Shown here: piece after piece, positions 1 through 10,989 of the stretch
How positions within the stretch are numbered: position 1 is the stretch's first letter
Layout: the number at the start of each line of letters is the position of its first letter
Assembly: GCA_016490735.1 (NCBI GenBank)
Contig: JAEMWC010000036.1
Location: 400,001-464,000, forward strand
DNA from: Pachyseris speciosa
Taxonomy: Eukaryota; Cnidaria; Anthozoa; Scleractinia; Pachyseridae
Length of the DNA: 64,000 nt
Direction: 5' to 3'
Notes under the pieces: generated by a model
What the model saw: the letters and a program-made list of their open reading frames with translations, nothing else
Databases searched by the model: none
Told to the model about the DNA's origin: nothing
Position numbers and translations under genes: made by a program

Positions 1-317
1 GAATGTACAGTTATCTGTAAACGAATATTTGGAATCCAAGAAATGTAAAATTATTTATTCAAATTACTGACAGTAGAGTTCAGTGAAGGGTGACCAGAAA
101 CACTGTCGGTTGAACAAGCGTTCACCTCTCACATAAATAATTTTCTCTCTCCAACATACCTCAACATATTGCCGATCTTAACATGTCCTTTTATAGCTGA
201 AAAAGAGGTAAAATGGCGGTGAACAGGAAAAAAATTATGCCGTGTTTTTAGTACTCACCGCGTTGTCAGTTTGTGACCCAAGTAAACACAACCAGTGCAG
301 TGCCTCTCAACAATTTA

Positions 318-1001
318 GGGCCTGTTTACATGGAGATAGGGTGAGCCTCCTTCTCTGTATTTAGTTTTCGTTTACGTGAGAGGAAGGGTCACCCTATATG
401 CTTGGTAGGGTAAACCCTCCTAGGAGGGACAACTTTTTGTTTGTTCAAGCCATGTAAACGCACCAGATAGGGTCACCCTCCTAGAAGGGTCAACTTTAGC
501 GGGTTAGCGGGTTCGAGTTGCGACACTCAGTAATGTCATTACGCGCTTTGCAAGCCAAAGGAATAATTTCATCGTTATTGGCAAAATTGCTTTAACACTG
601 ATTTCAGAACATTCAGGAGACAACAATGTCAAGATATTGCAAGTACACATGGGAGACGATGAACCAGTGATAAGCAAGAGTCGAAAGGAAACAGATATCT
701 TCTCTCGTGAGAAAACTGACAAATTACAAGGCAAAAGCATCGATGAGTGCTGAATCTTCCGCAAAAAACCGGAGAATCAGGCATGGGCAGCAAGAAATGC
801 AAAATGAAGTGCAAGTTAAACCGTTAGACTTCAAGGCCGATCTGTCCATAACGTACACTGAAATATTGCGCTGCATAATTAATTTGACAAGTTGGCCCTT
901 GGGACACCATTTAGCATGTAAAGAGGGGCTATCTTTTTACCCTTCTAGAAGGGTGTCCCTTCTAGGAGGGTCGCCCTACCTCCATGCATGTAAACAGGCC
1001 C
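318..1001. mobile_element. PIF/Harbinger-like MITE, 684 bp
   Basis: The ends are GGGCCTGTTTACATG and its inverse CATGTAAACAGGCCC, flanked by a TTA duplication at 315-317 and 1002-1004. Palindromic CCTCCTAGGAGGG and CTTCTAGAAGGG motifs sit inside both ends. No transposase is present, so it is non-autonomous. The TTA target and GGGCC-type ends fit PIF/Harbinger. ORFs inside it are not convincing genes. Confidence 0.85.
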
Positions 1002-1608
1002 TTATACAGGTTTTTCTTCAAAATACTACGCTAAATACAAATTTTAAAGCGACGATATTAAACGTTTATCAGCAAACGATGATGTGATGGTCTCTGACGA
1101 CTACAAATGAATTGCGAAGATGTAAAGGAAAGAAGTGCATTATTATATCAAATGATGGGGACACTGGCTACCTGAAATAACTTAAGAGTTAAAAATGCCA
1201 GGCAGCCAATTAAAAGGAGATATTTCACATGCCTGGGTCAGGGACACAAAAACAAAAAAAACATAGATACACACACAAATAGATATAAACAAAAACAAGT
1301 TAACTACGAGTAGGCTAAGATTATAATTATATTGTAAAACAGAATTTTTATCCAAAAAGAGCGAAGTACAGGTATCTATAGTTTTTGATAAAGTTGTGTT
1401 TCATTTTCTTTGTAAATGAAGACAATGAAGGAGATTTGATATCTTCGTGGATTGAATTCCAGACATTCCATACCGATGGGCCTTGAAATTCTTATATTGA
1501 ATATTCCGACCGTTTTCGTGTAATCAATTCAAATTTGACCTGATTTAATACTCGTCGACTAACATTAAAATTCAGCTTTACAATTAACAAATTAACGATA
1601 GTTTTCAC

Positions 1609-1750
1609 GCGTTTGTCCTCTTATTGATCATACATTTCGTCATAACATTGTCAAAGTGACTGTGGAACAACGAGCTGCAGGCGAGTGTTGTTCCACTGTA
1701 AACTTAGACAATGTTATGACGAAATGTATGATCAATACGAGGACAAACGC
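1609..1750. repeat. Long hairpin with 44-nt arms
   Basis: Arms at 1609-1652 and 1707-1750 are complementary except for one mismatch. A second inner stem, GTGGAACAAC (1662-1671) with GTTGTTCCAC (1687-1696), lies in the 54-nt loop. The paralogue at 48511-48652 has perfectly matching arms. It could be a small foldback element, a hairpin RNA precursor or a recombination scar; the sequence alone does not decide. Confidence 0.75.
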
Positions 1751-1935
1751 ATAAAAACTGATGTAAATAGCAAGCCCCACCAATGGTCAAATGCCGGTTC
1801 AGATGGGGCTAAGAAAGTTGCCGTAAACTTAAGAAGTAAATAAAGTTTATTCAATATCAATAGCTTTTCTCGCTTTCTGATTGGATATTACAAACAACTA
1901 AGAAATCTCATTGACTAAACAATAAAATTAAATCT

Positions 1936-2292
1936 TCACCGGCCTGCTGCAGAGAGTTGAATGAAATTAAAAATACGATCATAGAAGCCTTTATCTTGTA
2001 GAGATTTAAAACGTTTATGTTTAGGTCCGCGTCTCAGCACAAAAGCATGGAAGACTTCGTGTTGCTCTTCCTCAGTCATTCCTAGTAAGTTTTTGGTTAG
2101 TTCGTGCATGTTGAAGGATAAGTTGGGAAAAGAAAGTACTTTGATAGCAAATGAACGAAGCCTTTCAAGGGGTGGTCTGGTGTCTCTTTGTCGCTCGTTC
2201 ACGACTCTGTCTGTCGCTTGTTTCGTTAGGGACAAATGTCGCTGTCGCAAAGAAAACAAAGAGGAATGGAAAGTGAATTGTCGCTGTCGCAA
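1936..2292 (-). CDS. Hypothetical ORF, 118 aa, kept in both duplication copies
   Basis: The ORF is open in both copies of the large duplication (the other is 48838-49194). I recognise no family. The N-terminal half is read from the TGTCGC-rich tract and is basic and low in complexity. The C-terminal half, from MHELTKNLLGMTEEEQHEVF to the end (QLSAAGR), has ordinary protein-like composition with charged and aromatic residues. It could be a short exon starting at the internal Met near residue 62. No signal peptide or membrane segment is visible. The copies differ by two Leu-to-Pro changes in the N-terminal half and a synonymous change near the C-terminus. It may be a chance ORF. Confidence 0.25.
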   Translation of the reverse strand: MRQRQFTFHSSLFSLRQRHLSLTKQATDRVVNERQRDTRPPLERLRSFAIKVLSFPNLSFNMHELTKNLLGMTEEEQHEVFHAFVLRRGPKHKRFKSLQDKGFYDRIFNFIQLSAAGR

Positions 2293-2390
2293 ACTGTCGC
2301 GCTTTTTCTGCCATTTTCTGTCGGTTGTCGATGTTTTTGGACAGGATTGTCGCCTATTTTCAGAACTATGTCGCTTGTCGCTTCTACCCC
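2187..2390. repeat. TGTCGC-rich tract
   Basis: About ten TGTCGC hexamers occur within roughly 200 bp on the + strand. Three GCGACA (the inverse) follow at 3254-3400. Spacing is irregular, so this is not a simple microsatellite. The same tract is present in the second duplication copy at about 49090-49290. Confidence 0.6.
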
Positions 2391-3429
2391 TTGGTAGGCC
2401 TCATGAACAGTATGTTACGAGGAGTTTTTTTGTTGCTGGGGAAACTCTTGTTAAAACAAGACTGAAATCTAGTAAACTTTTTTTGGAAAGCATCTGTAGT
2501 GTTATAATTGTTATCGTTTGTCCTTATCTGGAAAAATTTCATGCACACTGTAACTTATGTTTTGATTAGAGCCCCTGTACTCAGCATTTCAAACAACTTT
2601 AATTCTTGTAATCCGTCTCCCCTTAATTCGGAAACCTGTTTTTCTTTCAATTGCTTCTTTTTCAGGAGCTTCAATAAGGACATGAGTTTAGCATATGATA
2701 ATTCCAGCTCTTTTTCCCAGTCAGGGCGGGTGTTACCTACAATTGCAAAACTTAAGTTGAAAACAATAAAGTCCTGCGTGTCTCCCTACTTCATCTTTCG
2801 ACAAATTTTCGCATAAATTTAAATTTTATTTGTCTGTACTCTTATTAATGATAAAAATTAGGAAATCCAGTCCGCGAGAATTTTGACACGGTTATTGTAA
2901 AATAAGCGATGAAATCCAATAATCTCTCCAAAGCGTTGGAAAAGCCTTGCAACTATCACTGATAACAATTCTCCGTCATTTGAACTGTCTTTGCTCTAAC
3001 TCATTCAGTTTTTTAATGTGAATTTGGGAAAATGTTCACTGCTCTTACTCGACCGTTGAAAAAGGAGAAACGCATACGGAACTGCAATAGATGAACTGAC
3101 ATCTTTGATAAGTTTTCTGCAGTTTCTCTGACATTTGTTGAGTTTCCTTTCAGTGCTGGGTTGTGTTTTTTGTTGATCTGTGGAAAAGTTCTCGTAAATG
3201 TGGTAGGCTGCGCCAGGTTTGTGCTCTAATGAGACCCTGCCAGGGTAATTTCCGACAAGCGACATGGCCCAAAAAGGAGCGACAGCACATAAAATGAAAT
3301 CCCGACGAGAGATCTCATTCTCGGCAAAATTCCAACAGTGACATCAATGCCGAGAACTAGCGATTTAAACACCGACACGAGGGATTTTAAAATTCAGACA
3401 AGCGACACGGGACACCCCCCTCCCCTCCC

Positions 3430-5400
3430 CCTCTAATTCCCCACAGCAGAGGCCTGAACTTGATCTTGACCAGATCTCATACCGAAATAAATACAGCAGC
3501 AGCTACCTGTGACGTTGCCGCTTTTCGCCTAAGCAAAGATCAGGCGTTCTCTTTTTCTTTTTTACGGGAGAGGGAGAAAAAGGTACGCGCCTGATTCATT
3601 ACTGTACGAGTCGCCTGCCGCCCCTCGGTTGTTTACCTATCAACAACGATGTTATCTTGTGTCACACGATAAATATCAGCCAATGGAACGATCACATCCT
3701 TGAGTGTATAAAGAAAGCCAACAAACGCATTTACTTTATTGTACTCCTAAAGCGCGCTAAATGAATGATGCAGTGATATCATCAACTTTTATTGCACTGC
3801 TATTAGACCAGTCTTAGAGTACAGAAAAGGATATCACTTGATTTTTTTGAGTGAATAAAATATGTTAACTGCTGGAAAAAGCTTATCAATTAAACGGCCC
3901 CTCACTTGAAAACGCGAGACGCAAAAATGCAAGAGCGCCCCCACCCCCTCCCCCACTTTAAAAACTGCTCTGCGGGCCCTGGATCAAAACAATATTTTTC
4001 TACGATGGCTATAAACCGATCAGCAAACATTTGTAAACTTGATCTACCAAAAACATTTGAAAGAAAGGTAGCAAGGTCGAATGGTCGGTTATGCATGTAT
4101 GACTCTCCCTGAGTGGTTGAAATGAGTGAGTCACTCTAACTGAAAATTAATTACTTCATTGTACAGCCCAGAAAAATCCTTTTCTTATCGACTTTTAGGT
4201 CACTTGGTTTCCTGCTAAAATCAGCTGAAGGAGAATGTTTACCAACACGAGCAATTTCAAGTGATATTTTTTGGGCTACCATGATATCACTAACTGAAAT
4301 GTGGCGTCACCACAGTTTGAAAAGGAAATGAAGAATTAAGGGAGAAAAAGACTCTGGAAGTTTTCAAACAAATGAAAAGTCTTTAACGTTTACAACAAAC
4401 CAGTGAATGGTGGTTTTCAAATGCTCTGGTGTAGACAGCATTTGATCTTAACCTCCCGGCACTATCATCGATTTCGAGAGTGAGGTTTTTGACTTATTTG
4501 TCAGAAAAAAGTAGGGCTTGTTTTGCAGGGGATCGGTGAGATTAGTCGTCCATTGAATGAAGTTGAAGTTGATTTTTATTGACGCGATGTTAAATAAATA
4601 CAGAATTACCTGACTCTCAGGTAGATAGCTAATCTTGGCGGGCCACGAAATAAGGAAAGGTGAAGACTACTGAAAAGAATATGTTCATAAGAAAATAAGT
4701 TTGAGATGAAAACGAGAGCAATGTTGAGACAAACATGAAAAGAAAACACTACGAAATCATTAAACTATCAAGGCGAGTTCATGGATTGAAATCCTGTGCG
4801 CTCTCATTGCCACTGTTTGTTTAACTGATTCTTGATTTTTTTTTAAATTTTGCTTTTATTAAGTACCTTGATACTTTTTTAGCCCTCCCGCCTCCAACCA
4901 AAAACATTACTTAAGAAACGTGATACTTCCTTTTAGTTTCACTTGGCCTGGTATGTAATGGTTTGGTGGTTTTAACATCAAGAACAAAATTTCCTCCTCA
5001 GATTGTTTTCACATCACCGTGCCTTGTAACCGCATGTAACATTGCTTTCAAAACATGGGAAGTTGATTGTGGTTTTAAATTCAGGCACTTATTTTTCCTG
5101 AGAAATGCCGTTTGAAAACAAAATGCCAAATTTTTAATCCAATCACTATCCTAAAAACCTTTAATTAACCTAGGTTATCAATTTTTAGTTTTACACTTCC
5201 ACTTGTTCGCTGTGACCAATTTTATATCATAGTTACAGGATAATATGCAGTTTTTCAACTCACTCACGATCATGACTTATAGTGTGTACGAACAAAAGGA
5301 AGAGGTTGGCAGGATCTGTATCGATTAAGGTTTCTCGCCGTCATATCAGTACATTCAGGAGCTTGCCTATTTTTAATTGAAAATGGCAATGGCTATCCAA
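3430..5400. other. Non-coding stretch inside duplication copy A
   Basis: I see no convincing gene, TIR pair or tRNA here. The short ORFs at 3902-4112 overlap each other on both strands and look like chance. The same sequence occurs at about 50330-52310. Confidence 0.5.
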
Positions 5401-5459
5401 ACATATCTTTGTCAAACTTTATTCAGGTGGTTGACACCGGTTTCCAACATTATCCAGGA

Positions 5460-5641
5460 CGTTTACTTTGATGAGAGTACCTCACAAATTAATGTGTCTG
5501 GGTAAGCTGAAAGGCACTCTTTGGGCACTAAAGCCACGTGGTAGGGGGCATTACTCCTTACATCTACCAAATAAAGTTTGAGCCTGACCATTAGCAGCCA
5601 TGGCCAACTGTTTCGGCCTTGTTAGGCCTCATCAGCATTAA
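5460..5641 (-). repeat. Hammerhead-repeat (retrozyme-like) monomer, reverse orientation
   Basis: Read on the minus strand, this carries CTGATGA (5629-5635), a perfect GGCCT/AGGCC stem II and GAAA (5611-5614), followed by monomer sequence shared with 35681-36043. The position expected to hold the cleavage-site U (16.1) reads G, and the 5' stem I strand is replaced by other sequence, so this ribozyme is probably inactive. It meets a second monomer head to head at about 5641. Confidence 0.65.
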
Positions 5642-5827
5642 CCTTGGTGCCCAATGAGCGGCTTTTTAGCTTACACACACATTATTTAATTTGTGAGGTA
5701 TTGTTGCCATTCCATGCCACATCCCACAAGCTTCACATTTTCACTGATTGTTTTATTCATGTGGGTACTTGAGCCTGGGTATTAGCTATGCCAAGCTGAT
5801 GAGGCCTAACAAAGCCGAAACAGCTGT
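5642..5827 (+). repeat. Hammerhead-repeat monomer with split ribozyme
   Basis: The monomer runs into a stem I strand from GAGCC (5771), CTGATGA at 5796-5802, a stem II hairpin with one weak pair, and GAAA at 5817-5820 followed by CAGCTGT. The 3' half of stem I is displaced to 6230 and beyond by a 402-bp insertion at 5828-6229. Homology to the intact copy at 35855-35935 defines the missing part. Confidence 0.7.
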
Positions 5828-6229
5828 TCACCCGGGGGTGCTCCGCCCCGAGGTCCGACCCCTTACCCTTTTATATACCATTGATGGGCTCCTGGCCATT
5901 TTTGACAGAAAAGGTACTCCTTTCGTATACCTTCCATTGACAAATAGTGCCCCTTTCGTATGCCTAAAACAGGAAATCTTCTTGTCATTTTCATGTAGCG
6001 TGAAATAAATTAAAACAATACAGTCATGAGGTATGGCGTTCGAAATATTTTAATGAAAGGTTCTTTTAAATACCTTAATAATAGATTTCCATACCCTTTC
6101 ATATACTTCGACTCATGAACTCCCTACCTTTTCATATACCTGAAAGCGTGAAAAAGGTACTCCTTTCGGGCCGAGCCTCTCCGTATAGGCCAATATAGGA
6201 AGATACCACCCCTCGGCGGGGGGGGAGGG
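5828..6229. mobile_element. Insertion inside a hammerhead repeat, about 402 bp
   Basis: It is flanked by GCTGT at 5823-5827 and 6230-6234, consistent with a 5-bp target duplication. The interior repeats a GGTACTCCTTTCGTATACCTT-like motif, the ends are G/C-rich homopolymer tracts, and no transposase is present. The second copy at 52734-53134 has GCTGT and GTTGT flanks. The family is not identified. Confidence 0.6.
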
Positions 6230-6480
6230 CTGTCCATGGTTGCCAATGTTTTTGCGCAAACTTTATTTGGTAGATTTAAGGGGTATAACCGCTATGACTT
6301 TCAGCTCACCTAAACACATTAATTTGAGGTATTCTTGCCACTCCAAGCCACTTCCCACAAGCTTCACATTTATATACTTTGATGGATCGATACTACCACT
6401 CTTTCAGTATGTTGATACCACAAAAGTAGTACAAAACAAATCTATATCATTAATAAACAAACTATGGTAATTTTCTTGAT
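6230..6480 (+). repeat. 3' part of the split hammerhead-repeat monomer
   Basis: The block starts with GCTGTCCATGG, the sequence expected around and after the hammerhead cleavage site. It then follows the monomer (TTTGGTAGATTTAAGGGG, later CCACTTCCCACAAGC). The later part of it, joined to unrelated flank, is inverted at about 53597-53874 beside the second copy. Confidence 0.65.
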
Positions 6481-6749
6481 ATAATTTAGTATTATAGCAG
6501 CACTATAACCAATTTGAAATATTCCCAATTTTATCTTTAAGGTATCGCAACTCAAAGACGACATGACCCATATATAATTCTACACTGCTAAACAGTGATT
6601 AGGGTGTCAAGATCCAACATCTTGCATTTTCCTTCGTGGGAAGGAATTCAGAGCCACCCGACCTCGTTCCCAGGGCTTTTTGGTCACGTCCATTTGCTTT
6701 TATAATTGCGAATTCAAGGGTGCACTAAGCAGCCGAAAGAATACCCCAA

Positions 6750-7154
6750 ATGTAGTGTATATGCTCAGCCACCAGAAATTGTGTGTTTGTAACTGAGGAA
6801 AGAGAAAATCATGTTATAGAAAGATATTTCGACCCAAGCGGAAACGATGAATGGGACCCTGGGCGAGCGTTCTTTTTCAGACCCGTCTTTACCCTGGAGG
6901 ATCTCTTCATTGAAGTTCTCGATCGGCTTCGAAACGGCTTGCAGCCGGACAAAAGAAGTGGTAATTGCTACACATACCACCTAATGTTTCCTTTTGATGT
7001 GGGCTTTTTCCCATATCGAAGCCATGCTTCTTACAGAACGGCCGTTGTAAAAGTCGTGTGCGGCTTTGTCCTCTACCAATACCGCTTTAGGCACTCTCCT
7101 AGCCATGTGGTTACTATCTATCCGTGGATGCAAAGGAATCGAAACTTGTCTTGA
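6750..7154 (+). pseudogene. BECR-like small protein, pseudogene copy
   Basis: The ATG aligned with the other copies is at 6750, but codon 2 is TAG (CAG in the functional copies), so translation would stop at once. The rest of the frame is open to 7154 and aligns along its whole length with the 16438, 24910 and 57732 genes. Conserved positions have decayed: the second His of HIIxRHF is Tyr (IERYF), the CxYC pair is Tyr and Arg (YQYR), and one Arg of the WDPRR block is Gly. The TPE block reads TLE, while SGNCY, PFDVGFFPY, KVVC and VVTIYPWM remain. There is no other in-frame ATG before the conserved core. I judge it a recent pseudogene; recoding or a non-ATG start is possible but not supported. 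Confidence 0.8.
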
Positions 7155-7433
7155 CACAGTTTTTCCTTCAGTCCTTGAGACACAGGTAAAACATTTTACA
7201 AATCCATGTGTAATTTCCGCCAGCTTACAATATCGAAGACCAAGCGAATTTGATGTTAGCGGAGTTTATTCCGATGATGGCTGTAGAATATAATTATATA
7301 TAATTGCGAACTTCTAACGGAAAGTACGTTTAAGAGGAGAGGCTCATTTCTTTGCCATGCAGATTTGTGGATTTTCATGGACAGAAAAAATAGTGAGAAG
7401 TAAAGTTTAAATCATTTCATTTATCAATTATAA

Positions 7434-7462
7434 ATGACTGACTGGCTGACTGACTGACTGAG
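7434..7462. repeat. TGAC/TGGC microsatellite
   Basis: About seven TGAC-like units lie in the 3' flank of the pseudogene. A shorter version (two to three units) is at the matching place near 17127, so length differs between paralogues. Confidence 0.8.
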
Positions 7463-8185
7463 GGAATTGAGAACACGAGACAGACTAGTATTTAACTCTT
7501 TATAGATGAATTTAGTCTGAAAGAACAACTAACATGACACTAAGGACACAAAATCTCCCTAAAATCACGACTAATAAAAATTGAATAGGCGTGCGTTGTT
7601 ACACGAAACGAAGGTGTGTATTATAAACACTTATCCTGTTTTATCCATCGAAAGCAGATTTTTAGTCTAAGGCATGTTTTGGCCTGATGTTTCTTCTTGC
7701 TCAAGACGAAACAATAAACGGTTTGCTTTTCTGATATAAATTGGACCAATATGCCGGAAACGGCAGCATCAGAATTCATCCTGTCATTTGAAATTATATC
7801 AACTTTTAGGATATTTGTCTGAAAAAACTTCCCTAACACGATTAAGACACAGTGCAAAGCAATAAGTATAGTTTGATGTTCCTGTTCAGGTACACAGTAA
7901 ATGATACCATTCATAATGATAGACTTAGCCACAAGTGGTTATTCTCCACCTCTGGTGACTAATTCAGTGACCCTAATGATTTGAAATGGAGAACGTGCAT
8001 GGTAATACTCCGGCAAATACAATGAAAATTATATGATATAACTTTTCAGGGCGTAGACTAATGGTGGTCAATATAATCACGATACTGATAGAGAGTTTTT
8101 TGGAGGCAGACTCACAACAATAACGGGAATTAATTAAGTTCAACACTGTCACAGGCAAAATCGGAAAGAAAGAATTCCTACTTCT

Positions 8186-8258
8186 TCTAACAGGACTCGA
8201 GCATATTACAGTTTCCGATAAGTGGTTCGGATGCCCTACCACTTAGCTACAGGAGACT
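8186..8258 (-). repeat. Degenerate tRNA-derived sequence
   Basis: On the minus strand it reads TCCTGTAGCTAAGTGGTAGGG (A-box-like) and, about 50 bases on, a decayed B-box-like segment before CTCGAGTCC. The paralogue at 17815-17884 is closer to a tRNA pattern (TAGCTTAGTGG, then GGCTCGAGTCC). It looks like a SINE head rather than a working tRNA. Confidence 0.5.
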
Positions 8259-9139
8259 GGTGGGAGCTTAGGCCATTAAACTAGCTCCATCTGGGAAACG
8301 TCCTGTACGCTGCTAGGATTAGAATATCGCTCGATCGGTGAAATATTGGCGATGAGAGTGAGGTGGTCAATTTTTACTTGATCGCAGGGTTAGGGCTTGG
8401 TACATGAATGAAATATGTGATTTATTCACCAGTCACACGCAAAACTGCATGGTGATCGGAAGGCCAAGTTTCGCTCCAGATGGGAAAACTCGGAATTCCT
8501 TTTTTGCGTAGTTATTGTAGTTGTGTTAGTCCATGTACTCGGTGTGATTGGTGTAGCTGCAGCAGTTGCTGTGAGGCAACTCCACTGAACTACACCGTAT
8601 TTTGATGAGATGATATGCAAATGCCATGCATGATATGTCATATTCGTTACTTATTTTCGGGACTACAGTCATGAATTGGGCCAATTTAGGAAGAGACGAA
8701 TAGTACCCAGTATTGTACCGAGGAGGACCGTTTGTGAAGACATTGACTGGCGTTTCGACAACCTGAGAAGAAGTCATCATCCGGTGTCAAGTAATTTGTG
8801 TAACGCCAGTAGGTGGTATAAATACTCTGGTCGTAGATCTGATTGGTCAACGAAGTCGTGATGTTATTGGCCGTAGCTGTCAGGGCAAATTATAATCTCC
8901 ATGGCATAATTATATTACTCACGCCAAAACCACTTTCACTATTCGCAAAATGCAATGCCTTTGCTCGGTCACCATGCATTGAAGGAAAGACGGTTTATAC
9001 CAACTGATTACTAAGTTGTGTTTTTTTTAAACTCGAATAGGAAGGTAACGAATTTAAATCGGGCTTCATTTATGCAAAGGCAATTCATGTTTCTTTTCAT
9101 AGTGATCAATAGCTCAACCTCTTAACTTTCACCATTATT

Positions 9140-9250
9140 GCAGGGCCCGCGTAGCAAGTTTGCAAGTGCATGGGGGACTCACTTCGAACGCTTTAGCGTG
9201 AGTCAACTAGGGGGCTCCGGGGACATGCTGCCCCGAAAAACGTTTAAATT
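9140..9250. mobile_element. DNA-transposon end fragment
   Basis: The sequence runs GGGCCCGCGTAGCAAG, a GACTCAC...GTGAGTC hairpin, then GGGGGCTCCGGGGACATGC. This is reminiscent of hAT-type non-autonomous termini. No matching opposite end was found nearby. Confidence 0.35.
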
Positions 9251-9803
9251 AAAGTCATCTGAAATGGCTGGAAATGCATTTAAACTCAACATGGTGTGGT
9301 GAAACTTATATTCTTTCAGCAACAAAACAGTGGTGTTTAATAGGAGAGTAACCTCGGTTTATTTTAGTATTACTTGGTTTTTACTGTACATCTTCTGCTC
9401 GGCTTCCAATTTACTTACCTCGTTGTTTTGTGTCACGTATGCTTTGTTAACATTGTTGTTCCTGCGCTCGTATTGTTTACCAAGTGGTTTCTTGATGTAT
9501 CTACCGCTTTCATCCCTATAGTTTTCTCAAGTCGTCCAGCGCCTTAAAGCCCAAGAGAAGTAAAAAGGAAGGCAAAAACCTGACCACATAAGTGATGGCA
9601 ATTATTGTTTTGTCTTCCATGCAGCTGTTATAAAGCCGACTGGGGATGGATTCGCAAAAAATATTTTCTCTTTTCATGCTTGCATGTAATAGTACTAATC
9701 TCCTACCAAAGTTCGAGAAATGAATGTTTTATTTTCCCGCTGCAAGTCTGTTTTCTCATTCCGTCTTGAGAGTTTTTGATTTTTAAATCCTTTCTTTTAT
9801 CAG

Positions 9804-9882
9804 GTCCTTAGATACTTCTTTAGCTTTAGATCTGTTCCTCGTGTAGAAGAATGGACTGGACCAGTTATCTCCCTTCGCTTAG
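9804..9882 (+). other. Candidate internal exon, paralogue of 54404-54483
   Basis: An acceptor-like TTTCTTTTATCAG precedes and a donor AG|GTATGT follows. The 79 bases between have one open frame containing VEEWTGPVISLRL. The paralogous segment at 54404-54483 keeps acceptor and donor and reads LEEWTRPVISFRS over the same positions. Splice signals and this peptide are kept in both copies, although the 5' parts differ in frame by one base. No gene around it could be assembled. Confidence 0.35.
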
Positions 9883-10392
9883 GTATGTGTGGAGTTAAAT
9901 GTGTCCGATAGCCTTCAAATTCAACAACCGAATTAGTTAAGAGAATATCTTATGCCTTCTTATTCATTTCCTCTTGCTTTTTCTCTCTTTATTTCCATTC
10001 CTGGATTTCAACCTCAAAGGGAGTCTAATCCCCTCTCGGATTACCGGGGCTGATGTTGTCATCTCTTGGGTGACCTCTTCTTTCACTCTTCTACACAACC
10101 TAGGAGCGTCGCAAGGTTTCTCGCTTTTTCACGAATGCCGAAAATGAAGGTGGTGATTTCAACCCTCCCTTTGTACAAGCTTTCAGACTTCGTTGGATAC
10201 AATGGTTCCGCCCTTCCCCGGCAGATGGCAGCCAACGCCCGAATTCCTTTCTACATTTGTCAGTTCGGTTAAAGAGGGAAAGGAAATGGTACACTTTTCC
10301 CTGCCTGCTCATCCAGGCTCAGTTTTGCCAGGAAGTTGAGGACTAGGTTTTAGTTAGGGTGTTTGAGTATGGGCTGTTCTGCTTTAGACAAT

Positions 10393-10611
10393 GGGCCCTT
10401 TGCAGCTGGTCAGTCACGTGGTAAAAAAAAAAAAAGAAAAAAAACGTCATGCTGGAGGGCAAGCAATGCACTGGGAGAAGACAAACAAAGAAAATTACCA
10501 TTTTAAATGATGTAAGCACTTTGTTTGTCATGTCCCTGTGCGTACCTTCCCCTCCAGCATGGCGTTTTTGTACAACGTGACTGACCATCAGCAAAGGGCC
10601 CGTAGTCCATT
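10393..10611. mobile_element. Hairpin MITE, 219 bp
   Basis: The termini are GGGCCCTTTGCAGCTGGTCA and its inverse (TGACCATCAGCAAAGGGCCC). Further inside, an inverted match covers CATGCTGGAGGG near 10448 and CCCTCCAGCATGG near 10551. An A-rich tract follows the left end. No clear target duplication and no coding capacity are present. Confidence 0.6.
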
Positions 10612-10626
10612 TTACAGTTTGTGTGT

Positions 10627-10822
10627 TCACTGACCTGGCCTTTCAGTATAAGGGAGGCCGAAGGTGAATTTTTTTTTCCCTACAAACCTCTCTGTTTTTC
10701 TCATCAAATTTGGACTAGTTATCATAAGAACAACATGATTTACATGAGAAAAGCAGTGAGGCCTGTATCAAAAAAACAAGGTCACCACCAGCCTCGTTTC
10801 CATTCATAGGCCAGGTCACTGA
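10627..10822. repeat. Inverted repeat flanking 166 bp
   Basis: TCACTGACCTGGCCT at 10627-10641 is inverted at 10808-10822. It abuts the preceding hairpin MITE and may be the edge of the same or another foldback. Confidence 0.5.
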
Positions 10823-10989
10823 GCATGCAATTGCAAAATGGGCAATTAAGCAAGTTATCGTTGTCCACTGATGCGCACAGTTCGCTCCCATACTCATCCC
10901 TTTTGTGTGCGGAGACTGCTGAGAATAAATTACTACGTTGCACACAACCCTGACATTATTAAAGGGACATTGTCCCGATAATGCGCACG

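Larger units (their letters stand above)
1..6690. repeat. Segmental duplication, copy A
   Basis: This block is repeated in the same orientation at 46945-53596 with only scattered substitutions and small indels. One clear indel is about 70 bp present near 1185-1260 and missing from the second copy. The window starts inside the block, so its true left edge is not visible. Its right edge is sharp, at GGTCACGTC near 6690, and coincides with the start of the small-gene unit at 6690-8603. Recent duplication or gene conversion is inferred from the near identity. Confidence 0.95.
6690..8603 (+). repeat. Small-gene unit C (pseudogene copy), direct repeat of 16378-18224
   Basis: About 1.9 kb matches 16378-18224 in order and orientation, with many substitutions and small indels. 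It includes the small ORF, its 3' flank, a TGAC microsatellite and a degenerate tRNA-like piece. It begins exactly where the large duplication ends and stops after CTGAACTACACC near 8603. Confidence 0.9.

Noticed and set aside
707..1087. 126-aa plus-strand ORF (and copy at 47677-48057)
   Set aside because: Most of it lies inside the Harbinger-like MITE and reads its subterminal repeats; conservation is explained by the recent duplication.
6783..7154. Alternative start at 6783 to rescue the first small-gene copy
   Set aside because: The codon there is GTG and aligns with an internal Val of the family; non-ATG initiation has no support, so the copy is called a pseudogene.
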